Source of the DNA: Xiphydria camelus
Taxonomy: Eukaryota > Arthropoda > Insecta > Hymenoptera > Xiphydriidae
DNA length: 64,000 nucleotides
Assembly (NCBI GenBank): GCA_963678675.1
Contig: OY783195.1
Coordinates: 10,173,277-10,237,276 of the forward strand
Direction of reading: 5' to 3'
The stretch's first letter is position 1, and every line of letters starts with the position of its first letter. The position numbers and the translations under genes are program-made. Of the stretch, positions 24,479 to 36,510 are shown piece by piece. The notes beneath the pieces are model-generated. The model saw only the letters and a list, made by a program, of their open reading frames with translations, searched no databases and had not been told where the DNA came from.

Positions 24479-25534
24479 ATGACCGAGGAAAGAGAACGAA
24501 AACGCGAGCTAGCCTTCAAGGAGTATGACGGGATTCTGGAGAGCCTGAAGTCATCCTTCGACGAGAATTGGAAGAGCAAGAAGACCGAGAGCGGAGCGAT
24601 CAACGACTTCGAGCGCTTTCGAACCGTCGGCACGGGAGCGTTCGGTCGCGTGATACTCGTAAAGCACAAACCGACATCCGCTTATTATGCCATGAAAGTG
24701 CTCGACAAAGCGAAGCTCATCAAGACGAAGCAAGTGGAGCACACGTGGAACGAGAAGAGGATCCTGCAATGCGTGCGCTTTCCCTTCGTAGTGTGCATGG
24801 AGTTCTTCGACAAGGACAACTCCTTTCTATACATGGTTCTACCTTACGTTTGCGGCGGAGAAATGTTCTCCCACTTAAGACGCATGGGTAAATTCGACGA
24901 AGATCTGGCGAGATTCTACGCAGCGCAGGTACTTCTCGCTCTGGAATACCTGCACTACTGCAATCTAATATACCGCGACTTGAAACCGGAGAATATACTG
25001 ATAGACAAGAGCGGCTACATCAAGATAACCGACTTCGGATTCTGCAAGATGATAGACGCCAGAACGTGGACCCTCTGTGGCACCCCGGAGTACCTGGCGC
25101 CGGAAATCATTCTCTCGAAGGGATACGGAAAGGCCGTCGACTGGTGGAGTTTCGGAATATTAATTTACGAAATGAACGCCGGGTATCCCCCCTTCTACGC
25201 GTACGATCCCATGAAGATATATGAGAGGATTGTGTCGGGAAAATTCAAATTCGCCGGTCACTTCGGAGAGGACTTGAGGGATATCCTCAAAAATGTTCTA
25301 CAAGTGGATCTGACCAGGCGATACGGTAATCTGAAGGGCGGTCCGATGGATATAAAGAGACATCGGTGGTTCCGAATGATCGACTGGATCGAAATATATA
25401 ATCGGAAGGTCGAGCCTAGCTACGTGCCGAGGTGCTCCGGTCCCGGGGACACGGCGAACTTTGATCGTTACGACGAGGTACCGTTGAACGTCGATACTAT
25501 CGATCGCTACGCGAAGGAGTTTATTGATTTTTGA
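24479..25534 (+). CDS. cAMP-dependent protein kinase catalytic subunit-like, intronless nested gene
   Basis: Phosphorylates Ser/Thr in R-R-x-S/T-like sites, by family. All 351 codons are open, nearly the length of PKA C-alpha. Seen: glycine loop GTGAFG at 51-56; ATP lysine K73; helix-C E92; catalytic loop YRDLKPEN at 165-172; DFG at 185-187; activation-loop T198 in [17 protein letters not shown]231; and C-terminal FIDF at 348-351. Every landmark is offset by exactly one from classical PKA numbering. There is no Gly-2, so no N-myristoylation. Odd residues: hinge LPYV where PKA has MEYV, and VCMEFFDKD. It has no introns, lies antisense in a sev intron and is GC-richer than its surroundings, which suggests a retrogene. 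AGC-kinase membership is certain; whether it is a PKA-C1 orthologue or a retro-paralogue is not. Confidence 0.95.
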   Translation: MTEERERKRELAFKEYDGILESLKSSFDENWKSKKTESGAINDFERFRTVGTGAFGRVILVKHKPTSAYYAMKVLDKAKLIKTKQVEHTWNEKRILQCVRFPFVVCMEFFDKDNSFLYMVLPYVCGGEMFSHLRRMGKFDEDLARFYAAQVLLALEYLHYCNLIYRDLKPENILIDKSGYIKITDFGFCKMIDARTWTLCGTPEYLAPEIILSKGYGKAVDWWSFGILIYEMNAGYPPFYAYDPMKIYERIVSGKFKFAGHFGEDLRDILKNVLQVDLTRRYGNLKGGPMDIKRHRWFRMIDWIEIYNRKVEPSYVPRCSGPGDTANFDRYDEVPLNVDTIDRYAKEFIDF

Positions 25535-26214
25535 ATGTAATTATAATATATTGGGAACCATAGAGTTTTTATTGACCGCGAGAAACGTGCAAATAAGTAT
25601 TCGCATTGTAGTGGAATACCGCGATATACCTACAGTATATAATAAATACCTGAATCGCGTAGTAATTACCTTTGAGCCGATGGAAGTACCGATTGAGAGC
25701 GTCGTGACATCCTACCACGCAGTAGAGTTCCTTAGGTGGAAGTAATTCCTGCGTTCCGTTCTGGAATTAGTTAACCTCGTTTCATATAGAAAATGAAGTC
25801 TTTTCAAATGTGTTATGTAATGAAACAAACGTCTAAACGTTTCATTCAATGAAATATTTATTTCGTCGACCTTTTCCTATTACTTGATTTACAAATCAAT
25901 TTCGATCGATAATCCGAGCGTGATGATAAATCAAAGTAAGAGTTATTTATTAATTTTAGCATTATTTTTTTGGAAATATTAGTGAAGCGAGACATTATAA
26001 ACGAATGATGATAACTTATTCCTTGTTCGTACGACGTTCTATTTAAATATTCAAAAAAGTGAATAAGATGACCCGTAAACTTAACCGATTGGTTATTCAT
26101 CACGTGGTATTTCACGTGATAGCGCTTCTACTGCGAATTTAAAGAGAAATTAACTTCTGTGATACTCGCGTGTATTGTATAGAATACAAAGATTATAAAT
26201 ATGTTGAACCTTGG
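25535..26214. other. 3' flank of the nested kinase gene; no other feature seen
   Basis: Probable 3' untranslated region and sev intron. An aataaa hexamer occurs in tataataaatacc near 25640 and could act as a poly(A) signal, but there is no supporting evidence. The open frames here have no recognisable domain. Confidence 0.45.
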
Positions 26215-26440
26215 TAGGGGAAGCTGTTGTACCTTGGAACGATTATTGAAAATTGACGATTAGTTTCTGATAATTGGGAAAATATTGAAACGGCATGAAT
26301 AGTGAAACATGAATGAACTATTGAAAGCCAAGCAAGTGAGGATTATACCTTAATTTTGAGTTGATGATAGATGGCGATATCTGTCATAAATACGAAGCGT
26401 TTCAAGGTACACTGTGCTCTAGGTACAACAGCTTCCCCTA
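26215..26440. repeat. Foldback repeat, short arms
   Basis: taggggaagctgttgtacct at the left is mirrored by aggtacaacagcttccccta at the right end. The arms also contain inverted cttggaacg/ttcaaggta. About 225 bp, non-coding. Confidence 0.65.
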
Positions 26441-26712
26441 TGTGAAATTCGTAGTAAATAATTAGCAAAAGATACCTGTATATGTTTCTTGTATAAGGAG
26501 TCATGAAAAAAAAATATAATACGTGAAAAATATGAAAAAGAAGAAGCATAATAATTGATAACAGTCGTAAATTTGCAATATAATATAATTTGTTACGCCA
26601 AAACTCGTTAATAAAATCACAGCAGCCTGTAATGCATTACACAGGCCCACAAAAAAACTGTCTCTGATCCAGAAGTTGTCTTACGTAATTTCGAAGGTTT
26701 TTGGCCTACTAA

Positions 26713-27534
26713 CCCACACAACACACACTTATGTAGATTATCTGTACATTCTACGTTTTGTATACGTAGATACTGTATAGGACAGGGCTAAATGACCGGC
26801 TAATCTACATTAATTATTCGTATAATATACGTAAATGGAAACGTAGAATATACGTATACCAGGCGAAAAATATACGTATACAATAAGAGTATATCCGACA
26901 TGAAGTACATACATAAGAATTGCACTAACCGAATTAAACTGCTAAAAAATGATTGAAACAATGTTTTAGGGTAATCAATAACATTTGCTAATGTTGTATT
27001 ATCGAAATATTAAAAAAAAAGGGGGATTAACGGCTGTTACATGACTCTTCATATCATAGTTGACTAGCGGGTTATTCGAAATCGGGTGCTCAACCTAGAA
27101 TGACCATAGCCTTGACCGTGGTGTTGTAAATTTAGTGACTTTATTTCATAAATCAAATGAATTGTACTGCCTATACATGTATACATATCTTTATCATTTC
27201 GGAATGATTGAGTACCACAAAACTAATATTAGAAATGCAATATTCTTATGGTGCAATTTAATATTATAAAAAATCTGTATCTTTTCAGATGATTTTAAAA
27301 GGTGCCAATTTTCAATATTACATATTTCAAATTGTCAGAATAATATTAATATGTAAACTTGCAATATCTGCATACGTAACTAATACGTATATTTCACACA
27401 TAAGAGGAAATGTATTTTTTAGAGATAAAATATAGGTAGTTGATACGTATATTTTATGTATATGACATACGTATACGAATCATATCTGTATTAATGTAAA
27501 ATATAGGTAGGATATACGTAATGTGTTGTGTGGG
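26713..27534. mobile_element. TATACGTA-rich element, about 820 bp
   Basis: Short inverted ends cccacacaacaca and tgtgttgtgtggg enclose a stretch dense in tatacgta/tacgtata motifs, themselves palindromic. A similar but differently ended element lies at 29494-30214. No coding content. Confidence 0.55.
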
Positions 27535-27822
27535 AAATTCTATTCCGGTGACAAAATTGCTGCATCACGTCAGATTTTGGAGATATCGTAACTTAAAATT
27601 GCTGAAAAGGCCATTTTAGGACACTTTTCGGTGAGAATAGGTATCTCGAGAGCCTGATGTAATAGAGCCATTCGGCCAACGCGGAATTGAATTCAACGTA
27701 AAGAATCTGTAGGAATCAATTCTTAGAATCAGTAAATGAAAAAATATATACTTCGCATGTATCGGTGAAACTTTCTCTCTTCTAATGAACACTGGGAACA
27801 ATATTTCCTAGAGGAGAACTAT

Positions 27823-29264
27823 AGAGGAGGGGAAACCAAACCTGACATAGTCCCCCAAACCCGACACACCATAATTATATCGACCATGTGGTGCTGCACT
27901 TTGCCATTAACTACGTAAACTTAGTCGTTTCGATGCACAGATAGCTTGCCTGTACAGTAACATTGCCTCTGGCGTTTGTTTTCATAGTTGTGCGCCGATA
28001 ATCTCAAAAGTTACAGATTTACAATCGTCAACATTTTTGAATGTGTGAAAATGGGCGGCTTTAGACGCGGATAACTAGTGGTGAGTAGTTTTTTTGTATT
28101 TTGGTGTTATTCAGAAACACATAAGGTAGAAAAAATTCGTTCAGTTTCATTTCTAACATCATTCTTTCATTTATTATGAGGAAACAAAGTTCAAGTACCG
28201 AAGTTGCCTAACCCGCGACATACCTATAGATCTTTTGCTGTAGTTTTGAAAACTTTATGGGCGTTATGAGTATTTGAGGTTGGTTCGGCTGTTTTTTTTT
28301 TCCACGGGTGCCTTCTACGAAGGTTATAATTTTTGCTTTGATAATTTTGGAATAAATTTGCTTTTTTTTTAACTTTTTGAGTGTAAATGTTTGCTTTTTT
28401 AATTTATTTTCCTTCGAAAACATATTTAAATAATAGTTATTGATGTTAGGAACGCCTTACAGAGTTAAACAAAATGTAGGACTGAAAGTTTTAGTTTTAA
28501 ACTTTACTTAAACCAGGTATGTCGGGTTTGGTACCCTTTTGCTCAGGAGCTATTTTTGACTTGATTTGCGATTTTTACATTTTTTTCAATGTACAATATC
28601 TCTCTTTTAAGGTTTCTCGAGCGTTATACTAAAAATAGTGAGAAATGCTTGAAAATGATAGCATTCGGTAGATTGAAGTAAAAAAAAATTCAGTTAAATT
28701 TTCAAGTCTTTTAAGAAGCTCGTTGTAAAGATTTTTAAATAACAAAATAACATGTGTTCTTATGGGTTATAACCAATAAACCGCGATATTTTTTAGAAAA
28801 ATAGTGAAAAAATTCTGAAATGTTTTGAACAGCAAGTTTAATGAACTAAATCTCTCTATACTAATTTTCACGTTCATTAAGAAGCCCGTTATTTTTTTTA
28901 TTAATTATTCTTTATAAATTTAACCTTTGATAAGTCAATGTGGCAACGTTGCATGACGTACAGATGTATGACCAGATGTTTTGGGCTCCATTTTTGAACT
29001 CACAGATACACACATACTACTGTACGTCAAACATTGTTGCCACATCGCACGAAGAACATAGTTTAGAGTGTTACTGTACTTCAGTGGACTAACTTTTAGC
29101 AGGAAAAAGCTCCTGTACCGCTCGAGAAACCTTAAAGTAATGCTGATTTTTTAAAGGTAAGGTCCTACCTACACGCTGGTATGCAGTTTTTCAAATTTGA
29201 CTAATTTTCGACTGAGTTTTGACCAAAAAACAAAGTGGTATGTTGGGTTTCGTTCCCTTCCTCT
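27823..29264. mobile_element. Inverted-repeat element, about 1.44 kb, non-coding
   Basis: The left end agaggaggggaaaccaaacc and the right end gggtttcgttcccttcctct are imperfect inverted copies. Further internal motifs such as caaacccgaca and tgtcgggtttgg also pair. No transposase frame is present. Confidence is limited because the arms are short and diverged. Confidence 0.45.
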
Positions 29265-29493
29265 AATAAATGAATAGAGCTTAACTTGGATTCATCTTCG
29301 TTGAAGAAGTTTATTAAGAGATGATTAAGAAATATACTCGTAAAAAAGGACTGATCCAATATGAATTTGCGCTGCCGGATTGGATCAGCCATTTTATATT
29401 TTTAATTTTATATCTTATTTTTTATAATTTTATATTTTCTTTAAAGATAAGCCTAAATTATGCCCTATTCACACATTTAATCTAAATAAATAT

Positions 29494-30214
29494 CCCAATA
29501 AACATGGTTACGTATAATAAACGTATAAAAATAGTTGGTACGAGTAGTATATTCTTTGGGCGGATGTCCGCCCCATCAATTGATTTATCAACGTTTAAAT
29601 TATACGTAAATGATACGTTTTGTGTGCAGAATACGGATAAAATACGGATTAATTACAATATTTCAATTAGTGGAGAACCATCTTTATATGTGTATTTAAC
29701 ATATTTCATTGCCATACGTATACAGGGTAAGATAGAAAGGTTATGTCATTAAATAAACGTATAGTTAATACGTACACATTTTAAAATTAATCTAATTTAA
29801 CTTTCAATATGTAATAATCAGGCCAAACAGCAACAAGAATCAATACATGTCTGACGTTTCGGTACACATTTTATACGCTTCGGCACAAATATACGTAATA
29901 TAGTTTGTATCAGCAATACAGGCTTGTGGTCGGTTTGATAAACATAAACTGAAAACATGTATCGCACGTACATATATTGAACAAGTATATTATACACAGT
30001 CATGAACTTCACCATTTTAGTTAATAGAGAACCGTTTTTATGCGCGGATTTAACGTTTCTCATTGTCACACGTATACAATGTGCGTAAGATACATGTTTT
30101 ATAACGCATTGTTAAATAAACGTATAGTTGATATACGTGTTTTTTATGCAGAACCGTTTTATACGACTTTTTTCATGTATTACACGTATATTATACGTAA
30201 TCGTGTTTATTGGG
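29494..30214. mobile_element. TATACGTA-rich element, about 720 bp
   Basis: The ends cccaataaacatggttacgt and acgtaatcgtgtttattggg are inverted. The interior repeats the tatacgta/acgtata motif in both orientations, like the element at 26713-27534. Non-coding. Confidence 0.6.
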
Positions 30215-30533
30215 TGTTGTTTGTCTTTCGGGTGAATTCGGTGCTACTGATGCACGCCATTCAACGGATTTTGTATAAGTATGTGCACTAACCTAAGGTT
30301 CTTTTTGCTGTAATAGGCATAATATATTGCCATGGAAAGCTAATGAATTAAACATGTTTCAATAAATTATATTATGAATCTCTTCTGATGACAATCGTAT
30401 TTCAAATTCTTGTATATTAATTTTTTTCTAAATTCCTACAAGAAACTAAAAATAATTGTTACATCTACAATATACTGTAGAGTGCTTTCTATTGCACTCG
30501 GTCAATCGATCGCACCATGGACTCGATTTTATA

Positions 30534-30871
30534 TATCGCTTGCTGAATGCAATAGTGGCATAAGTCTAAAAAATTAATTAGCGAGTGTCAGTGCTGCATG
30601 AACATAATATCGTCGGCTTACTTGTAAAACCTTCTAAGTCCGATTTTCGGACATAGGACTTAGTAGGTTTTACAAGTAAGCCGACGATATATTCTCCAAT
30701 AGTAGAATGTCAAATTGGCACTTGTGTCCCTATCTGATAGCCGCATAGGAAAATATACTTATGTCACTACACTGCATTAAAAATGTTATGGTTACTAGAG
30801 TTCATTGTTGACAAAATGTCAAAATTCATTTCTTTTTGACTTGTGCCACTATTGCATTCAGCAAGCGATAT
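30534..30871. repeat. Outer MITE carrying a nested palindrome
   Basis: tatcgcttgctgaatgcaat at the left is mirrored by attgcattcagcaagcgata at the right. Inside it, at 30607-30691, sits a second palindromic element of a different family. Confidence 0.7.
30607..30691. repeat. ATCGTCGGCTTACT-family MITE, copy 1
   Basis: Near-perfect palindrome with ends tatcgtcggcttacttgtaa and the complement; the arms meet near 30650. The same terminal sequence is found in the element at 50520-50712, so the two are family members. Confidence 0.75.
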
Positions 30872-30892
30872 GTTAATTACTGTACGAGGAAT

Positions 30893-31440
30893 GATCATTC
30901 AGTTCCAGGACTTTTTGAACTGCGTGGCATCGTCGCAACGGAGCGCAGTGCTGTTGGCAGCATTGTTTAACGTGACTTAGCCCAAGCACTGCTGTTTCTT
31001 CCGATGCTCAATTGCTTTCGTTTTCGTGAAGTTACAGCTGTTTTTGTAGGACGAGTTTTGCGTGTTTGGCAATTTTTCGATATTTTGCAAGATGAATTTA
31101 AACGAAGAGCAACGTGTTTGTGTCAAGTTTTATGTTAAATTGGATAAAACTTTTGCCGAAACTTTTCAAATGTTACAAGAGGAGTTTAGGGATGAATGTT
31201 TGAGTCGGTCACGGTGTCATGAGTGGTTCAGGAGGTTCAAAGAAGGCCGGACGTCGTCAGTAGACAACCCACGTTCAGGACGGCCATCGACTTTGACTGA
31301 TGAAGAGCATGTTGAAAGAGTAAAGAGTCCCGTGCGGGGGAATACGTTACTAAGGGGAGTACTTTGCATCAAAATGTCGACAATTAAAAACCTTCATAGT
31401 TGCCGAAATTATCGTCTAGCCTCCCCTACAACCACATAGC
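30893..31440 (+). pseudogene. Mariner-like transposon fragment, 5' half
   Basis: A frame from 31092 reads MNLNEEQRVCVKFYVKL, then CHEWFRRFKEGR and DNPRSGRPSTL. This is the helix-turn-helix DNA-binding half of mariner transposases (the SETMAR-type N-terminus). The catalytic DDD half is absent and the frame ends at 31437. The left flank attcagttccaggacttttt looks like a mariner terminus. It lies about 230 bases beyond the sev exon at 31672-31731. Confidence 0.85.
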
Positions 31441-31671
31441 TCATCTTACTCCAATGAGTCTTCTGGGGTATTTGGTAAATCGTATTTTTTATCTTATAAA
31501 ATTGCTGTTAAAAAAGAAGGAAAGAAAAAGGAAAGGAAAGGACAGTATCAGGTCATCAGCCCCAACGAAGCAAATTGCAATGTTTGCGAAACTTCGGCAA
31601 AATAATATTTTTGGACGCGGTTACTACCCTGAAGCCAAGAGAGTACTCATAACTAGAGAGAAAATACTTAC

Positions 31672-31731
31672 GCAAACTGCTTGACAGCTGGTTTCCAGTG
31701 CGCGTTGCCATGCGGCACAGCCTTTAGTACA
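31672..31731 (-). CDS. sev: Sevenless, 60-bp exon of the N-terminal cysteine-rich region
   Basis: Twenty codons between a good acceptor (gtatttcag) and donor (gtaagt): CTKGCAAWQRALETSCQAVC. Human ROS1 has CIQGCHFW followed by CALKC in the same place (from memory), with the identical paired C-x3-C spacing and a Trp between. The exon is phase 0 at both ends. The next placed exon needs one extra base, so a further small exon (expected to hold a C-x3-C block) is missing in the 8-kb intron. Upstream exons and the signal peptide were not found. Confidence 0.75.
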
Positions 31732-31932
31732 CTGAAATACGAAAAAAAATGCACGAATATTAAATATAATATAATCTCTCTTATACCTAAAGGGATATCA
31801 TATGTGAATCAATTCTTATACCTATGGATATATATGTACGTTTCTTCAAGTTAGTATCAAACCAGTATCAATCATTTAGTTGTGACGATTTAGATAGCAA
31901 TTCGACTTCATGAACGAATCTTGTATTATAAT

Positions 31933-32552
31933 ATATGGGTGTTTCTCTGTAAACTGGGCAACTGGTTGTCTCCGACCAATATTATATAAAAAATTATAGA
32001 TTGCTGTATATCTAGTGGTTAAGTTTGAAAAGATAATTACCTAATCTATCTCTGCTCAGCGTACAGTATCCATTTATATTAACTTTATTATAAAAAAAGC
32101 AGTTTAATAACGCCCGAAAAACAGTCCCCTGGCGTGTCACCGAAGCAAGTGAGTACTTTAGATTAAATGAATTGAAATAATAACTTTTTAGGAATCAATG
32201 AAATTATCTGATAATTTCAACAATGTTACATCATTGTTAGTCACCCTACTCATTTTTTCATTAATATACATATGTGAACCTAAATAAAGTATTATTAAAG
32301 TTTGTCTCAGAATTTTGTGAACAGTCGCCCTGTCTATATTGTAAAGTACACCTCACGTAGTCTACAGCTTAAACTATTACCTTTTTTAATGCGTGTTACG
32401 AAACGTAGACGATCTGAAGTTTGCATGGTTGTGCAACCAGAAGCGCCCGGACGCTATTTTTTCTAGTGCTGCACGAGCATCGCTAGTGGAAAAAAGTTGC
32501 CTAGACAACTTTCACTCAAAACTTGCCCAGTTTACAGAGAAATGCCCATATA
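31933..32552. mobile_element. Inverted-repeat element, about 620 bp
   Basis: The ends tatgggtgtttctctgtaaa (continuing ctgggcaa) and ttgcccagtttacagagaaatgcccata are inverted copies of about 28 bp. No coding frame. It is probably a non-autonomous DNA transposon. Confidence 0.7.
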
Positions 32553-32797
32553 ACTAGTGAAGTTTTCTTATTTGCTAAATTGCGTCCTGATTATTTTAAG
32601 TGTGTGTGTTTTGAAGTGAAACTTCTTTACAGCCGGTAGGGTAAGTCGAGGCGATGACTCGCCAGAGCGTAACGGAAAGTGCAACACTCAAGATTGGGAC
32701 GTTCGATATCCCAACTGTAGCCATCGATGTTCCTGGCTGGATAATCCTGATATTGGAATAAAGGATAACGCTAGGTATTCCCCGCGTCGAGTAGCTA

Positions 32798-33423
32798 CGA
32801 GGGTCATTTGAAAAGTTTCCGGCCTTATTGCCAAGCAGTCATGATAGTATTTAATTCTTGCTATCGTCTGATAGAGATGGCGTTGATACATGTATCCTAT
32901 ACAAATTTCAAGTCATTCCGATCAGTGCTCACGGCACTTTTATAAAGTTGACAGATGTTTTCTGTCGACAATGGTGATCAAGCTCCTTTATTTGAAAGGA
33001 AAAATAACTCAAGAAATAAAAAACGAGTTAGGCTCAGTATGCGGTGAAGTGTCCCCTTCGTACACACCCGTCAAATATTAGGTGGCTGAGTACAAACGTA
33101 GCCGTACCAGCATTTTTGATGATGAACGTTCTGGGCGCCCAAAAACTGTTTCGACTGACAATATTGTGAACTTAGTGTATGAAACTGTGATGGAAGATCA
33201 TCAATTGACCGTGAAGAAGATTGCTGAGGCTTGTAAGATATCAGATGAACGGGTGCACAAGATTTTGCACGAGGATTTGGGTGTAAGAAAATTATCCGCG
33301 CGCTGTGTGCCGCGTTTGTTGTGTAGACCGGTATTTTTCAGGTGGACAAAAAGAATTTTTTTTTCTGACAATATTCTTATGTATTTTATTTGGTTTATAG
33401 AATCAATAGTATTTAATACTTAG
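32798..33423 (+). pseudogene. Second mariner-like transposon fragment
   Basis: The left end gggtcatttgaaaagtttcc resembles a mariner terminus. The coding remnant contains IFDDERSGRPKTVS, then VKKIAEACKISDERVHKILH, the second helix-turn-helix of mariner-type transposases. A stop at about 33079 separates it from the first part (VIKLLYLKGKITQEIKNELG), and the catalytic half is missing. It differs from the fragment at 30893-31440 and so belongs to another subfamily. Confidence 0.8.
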
Positions 33424-34014
33424 CATTTAAAAAACTTACTGCGGCAAGATTTCAACAGAACGACGCGACGTGTTACGATTTTCTCATTGTATATCGACAA
33501 CGTCTCCAACCTCACCCGCTATTCATTCGTTTTCTAACTAACTACGAGATGGTACTCTCGATGCAACAGGCAGCGTCATATAGTAGAGCCCATGTCAATT
33601 AATAATACGATTATTCGCTTTTCCTGGTATAATATCCACTTTGCCCGGCCTTCCCCTACTCGCTATACTAGGAATCAAACTTCAATCACATTATCTGATT
33701 ACCTATGAGCTTTTGGCTTATATTTGCATAAGTAATACTTTTTTCAAGATTACGTTTTCATCTACAATAAAGTCTGATATCGACATAGGCTTAAAATTCA
33801 TAAATAACGAGATAATAGCGATTGCTTTCCTAGCGAGTAAGTTTACCCTCACATGGTATAAAGCGTGTATTTCCAAAACGCTGTAAGTTTCAGAACTAAA
33901 ATTTTTCAGGAGAAAGGAAAAGCGTATTAAGGAAAAATGGATCAGTGATAGCTACGCACGTTAAAAGTTTAGTTCACTTTCTCTACTAATTAGCATGGTG
34001 GATTAAAATGGTAA
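33424..34014. other. No feature seen
   Basis: AT-rich sequence of unknown nature between mobile-element remnants. Open frames up to 81 residues carry no recognisable domain. Confidence 0.5.
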
Positions 34015-34259
34015 TACAGTCAACTCTCGTTATAAGGCTGGTGCAGGGGCTGAAGGAGAGGCGCATGTTGAGAAATGGCCTTCCCCCACTCCTTGCGTCA
34101 CTCCCCTCAAACGGTTTCTTACTTTCGTTTAGAAGGATTCCAGGACCAAAGTAGCCCGCATTGACGAGTGGCGTTATGACGAGAGAAGAAACGTTTAGAG
34201 CGCCGTGGTGGGGGTGACGCTTGAGCGAAGCGGCCTTATAACGAGAGTTGTGACTGTAT
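34015..34259. repeat. MITE with pogo-like termini
   Basis: tacagtcaactctcgttata (continuing aggc) at the left and gccttataacgagagttg with tgactgta at the right are inverted copies. TA ends and a cagt-type start are typical of pogo/Tc1-mariner-class MITEs. About 245 bp. Confidence 0.75.
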
Positions 34260-35022
34260 TAAAATATCTTTAATTATTATTTTAACAGCTAGATCGAAAA
34301 AAAATAGGCGCGCTGCAGCCACATGCGTTAGAAGTGAAATTTCAGATATCCCTCCATCAGGGAAAGACCTACCGAGGGACAATGTAATATTGACCACTTA
34401 AAAATTCAATTCTATACGAGTAGTTGGCCATTCAATTGATTAGCATATGGATGGTTATAATTACTTTATCTTTCAGTATAGTGGCTTTTAATTTATAGGT
34501 AAGTAATCACGATAATCATGTATAGTTCTTCAATTTGAAAGTTCACTTTTAGAACAACATTTCTAATCCAGTCTGTATAAAGAATGTAGAAAGGTATAGG
34601 TATTTCTATGTACAGTATATTTTTGAATATATGGTATACTTTGCTAAGACTTTCAAGATAATTACACTTTGCAGTATTTTGATCAGTTTTTGGTGTTTGC
34701 TCCGTACTCATGTCATTTGCAGAATAATATATGATGATATAACGTATTATTAAAATGTGTTACTCGTAGAATAATTACAAAATTGTAACATCTCAATGGG
34801 ATACTTATATTTCTGAAAGAGATGGAAACAAATTTATATGACGAAGTTAAAAATGTATGTCGCATGTGGAAGTGAAAGATATTTATGTAAATCGAGAGTG
34901 TCACTTATTAGTAGGTACATAAATGTATTGCATGAACTACATACATTCGTCAGGTATTTATTTCAGTTAATACCCAACTTGAGAACATTAGTGATGCGGG
35001 CTCAGCTGTAGAGTGGACCCCC
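34260..35022. other. No feature seen
   Basis: AT-rich intergenic or intronic sequence. I recognise no repeat or coding frame. Confidence 0.5.
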
Positions 35023-35589
35023 AACTAAACATATAGGCCAGTCGCCAAGTCGTATAAAATAGCTGATAACGGAAGCAATTCCGGACAAGCTGGAAATAAT
35101 TTTAATTTGTTTTATTTGGTGTTAAAAAGCACGTATTAAATTTGCACCCCCCAGAAAGCCCGGATTTGGCCGCCATCTTAAGAAAAGGGGCTAAAAAAAT
35201 GTTTTTTCTTCATTATTTGTCAATAACTCGATTTCTATCAACTTTAGAGCAAAATATGTTGTTACCAAAATTAAAGTAAATTAAATTATCTATAAAAAAT
35301 GTTGTACATGTTTTTCCGTGCGACTATCTGGTTCGAAGTTATATGGGCATCAAAAGCTGGATATATTATAGGCATTTATTATTTCCTTTATTCTAGGCAT
35401 ATTTAAAAGCAAACAACCGCTATTATGCTTTCATGATTGCATTTATATTTATTTTCTGTCGGCCAACCCTACTCCTATTGTATACGGAATGTTTAACTTA
35501 AGGTCATTAACCCTGTAAGCACCTAGACAAGGAATGGCAGGTGTAAATATCTAGACAGGGAAAGTCGGGCTTTTTCCCGATCGAGCCTC

Positions 35590-36317
35590 CGGAAATCATC
35601 ACCGGAAATTCATTTTGATGAAAAAATCACGGCAACTGTGTCTCAGGGAAAATTCTTGTCAAATGAGAGGAACAAATGTCGAATAACCTCAATGATTTCT
35701 AATCGTTTGACGAACGAAGGTTTCAGTCAAGCAGGCTGATGAAGATGCTGATACATTAATTGTCAACACTGCAATTAAAAAATCAAATCACTATAAAACG
35801 GTAATTATAATTGGCGAAGACGCCGATTTACTGGTAGTTCTTACCGCCTTAAATGGGTCTCACTCTAATATTTATTTTCTAAAGCCAGGCAAGGGAAAGT
35901 CGCAAAGTATATGCATTCTATAGAATGTATGCACCCCATAATATGAATTTCTGTACTTCAATTGTGGACATTTTATTTCTGCACGCATTTAGTGGCTGCG
36001 ATACTACTTTCGCACTATACAGGCAGGGAAAAATGAAATTCGTTAAAGTTTTAGGTACAGAAAGAAAAAAAATTACAAAAAGCTGTACAAATATTTAAAT
36101 ACCCAAACGCATCCCCAGCGGATATAGACAAAGTTAGAGAACAATTTCTTCTTTATCTGTATGGATCATAAAAATGCGACTCATTAAATAAATACAGATA
36201 CCCCAGTGTTTCGTAGAATCTATTACCAAAAGCTTACCAAACCTAGCATTGTTACCGCCAACCAAAGATGCAGCTCGCTTGCACTTCTTCCGTACTTACC
36301 ATCAGGTACAGCTATGG
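35590..36317 (+). pseudogene. PIN/XPG-like transposon protein, N-terminal part, decayed
   Basis: Readable pieces are KITATVSQGKFLSNERNKCR, then QADEDADTLIVNTAIKK, then VIIIGEDADLLVVLTALNGS and IYFLKPGKGKSQ. Further on come FHAFSGCD-like and KDAARLHFFRTYHQVQLW-like pieces in shifted frames. The D-x-D and EDADLL motifs resemble metal-binding acidic residues of flap-nuclease/PIN folds. There are several frameshifts and stops, and the coding stretch is cut at 36317 by the hAT insertion. Confidence 0.65.
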
Positions 36318-36359
36318 CAGGGATGGGCGTTATAAGAAAAATGAATAAATAAATGACTA

Positions 36360-36510
36360 ACAAATAAGATTAAATTTTCATTCATCATTCAAACAATTTT
36401 GAATAACGAATAAATTTTTATTCGTCATTCAAAGACGTTGAATAACGAATAAATTTCCATTCATCATTCAAATAATGTTGAATAACGAATAAATTTTCAT
36501 TCATCATTCC
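36360..36510. repeat. Left subterminal array of the hAT element
   Basis: About four copies of a unit like gaataacgaataaattttca ttcatcattcaaa, the inverse orientation of the right-hand array. In hAT elements such repeats are often transposase-binding sites; that role is inferred here. Confidence 0.85.

Noticed and set aside
24551..24891. Two other frames inside the nested kinase gene (24551-24769 minus, 24568-24891 plus)
   Set aside because: They are shadows of the PKA frame in other phases.
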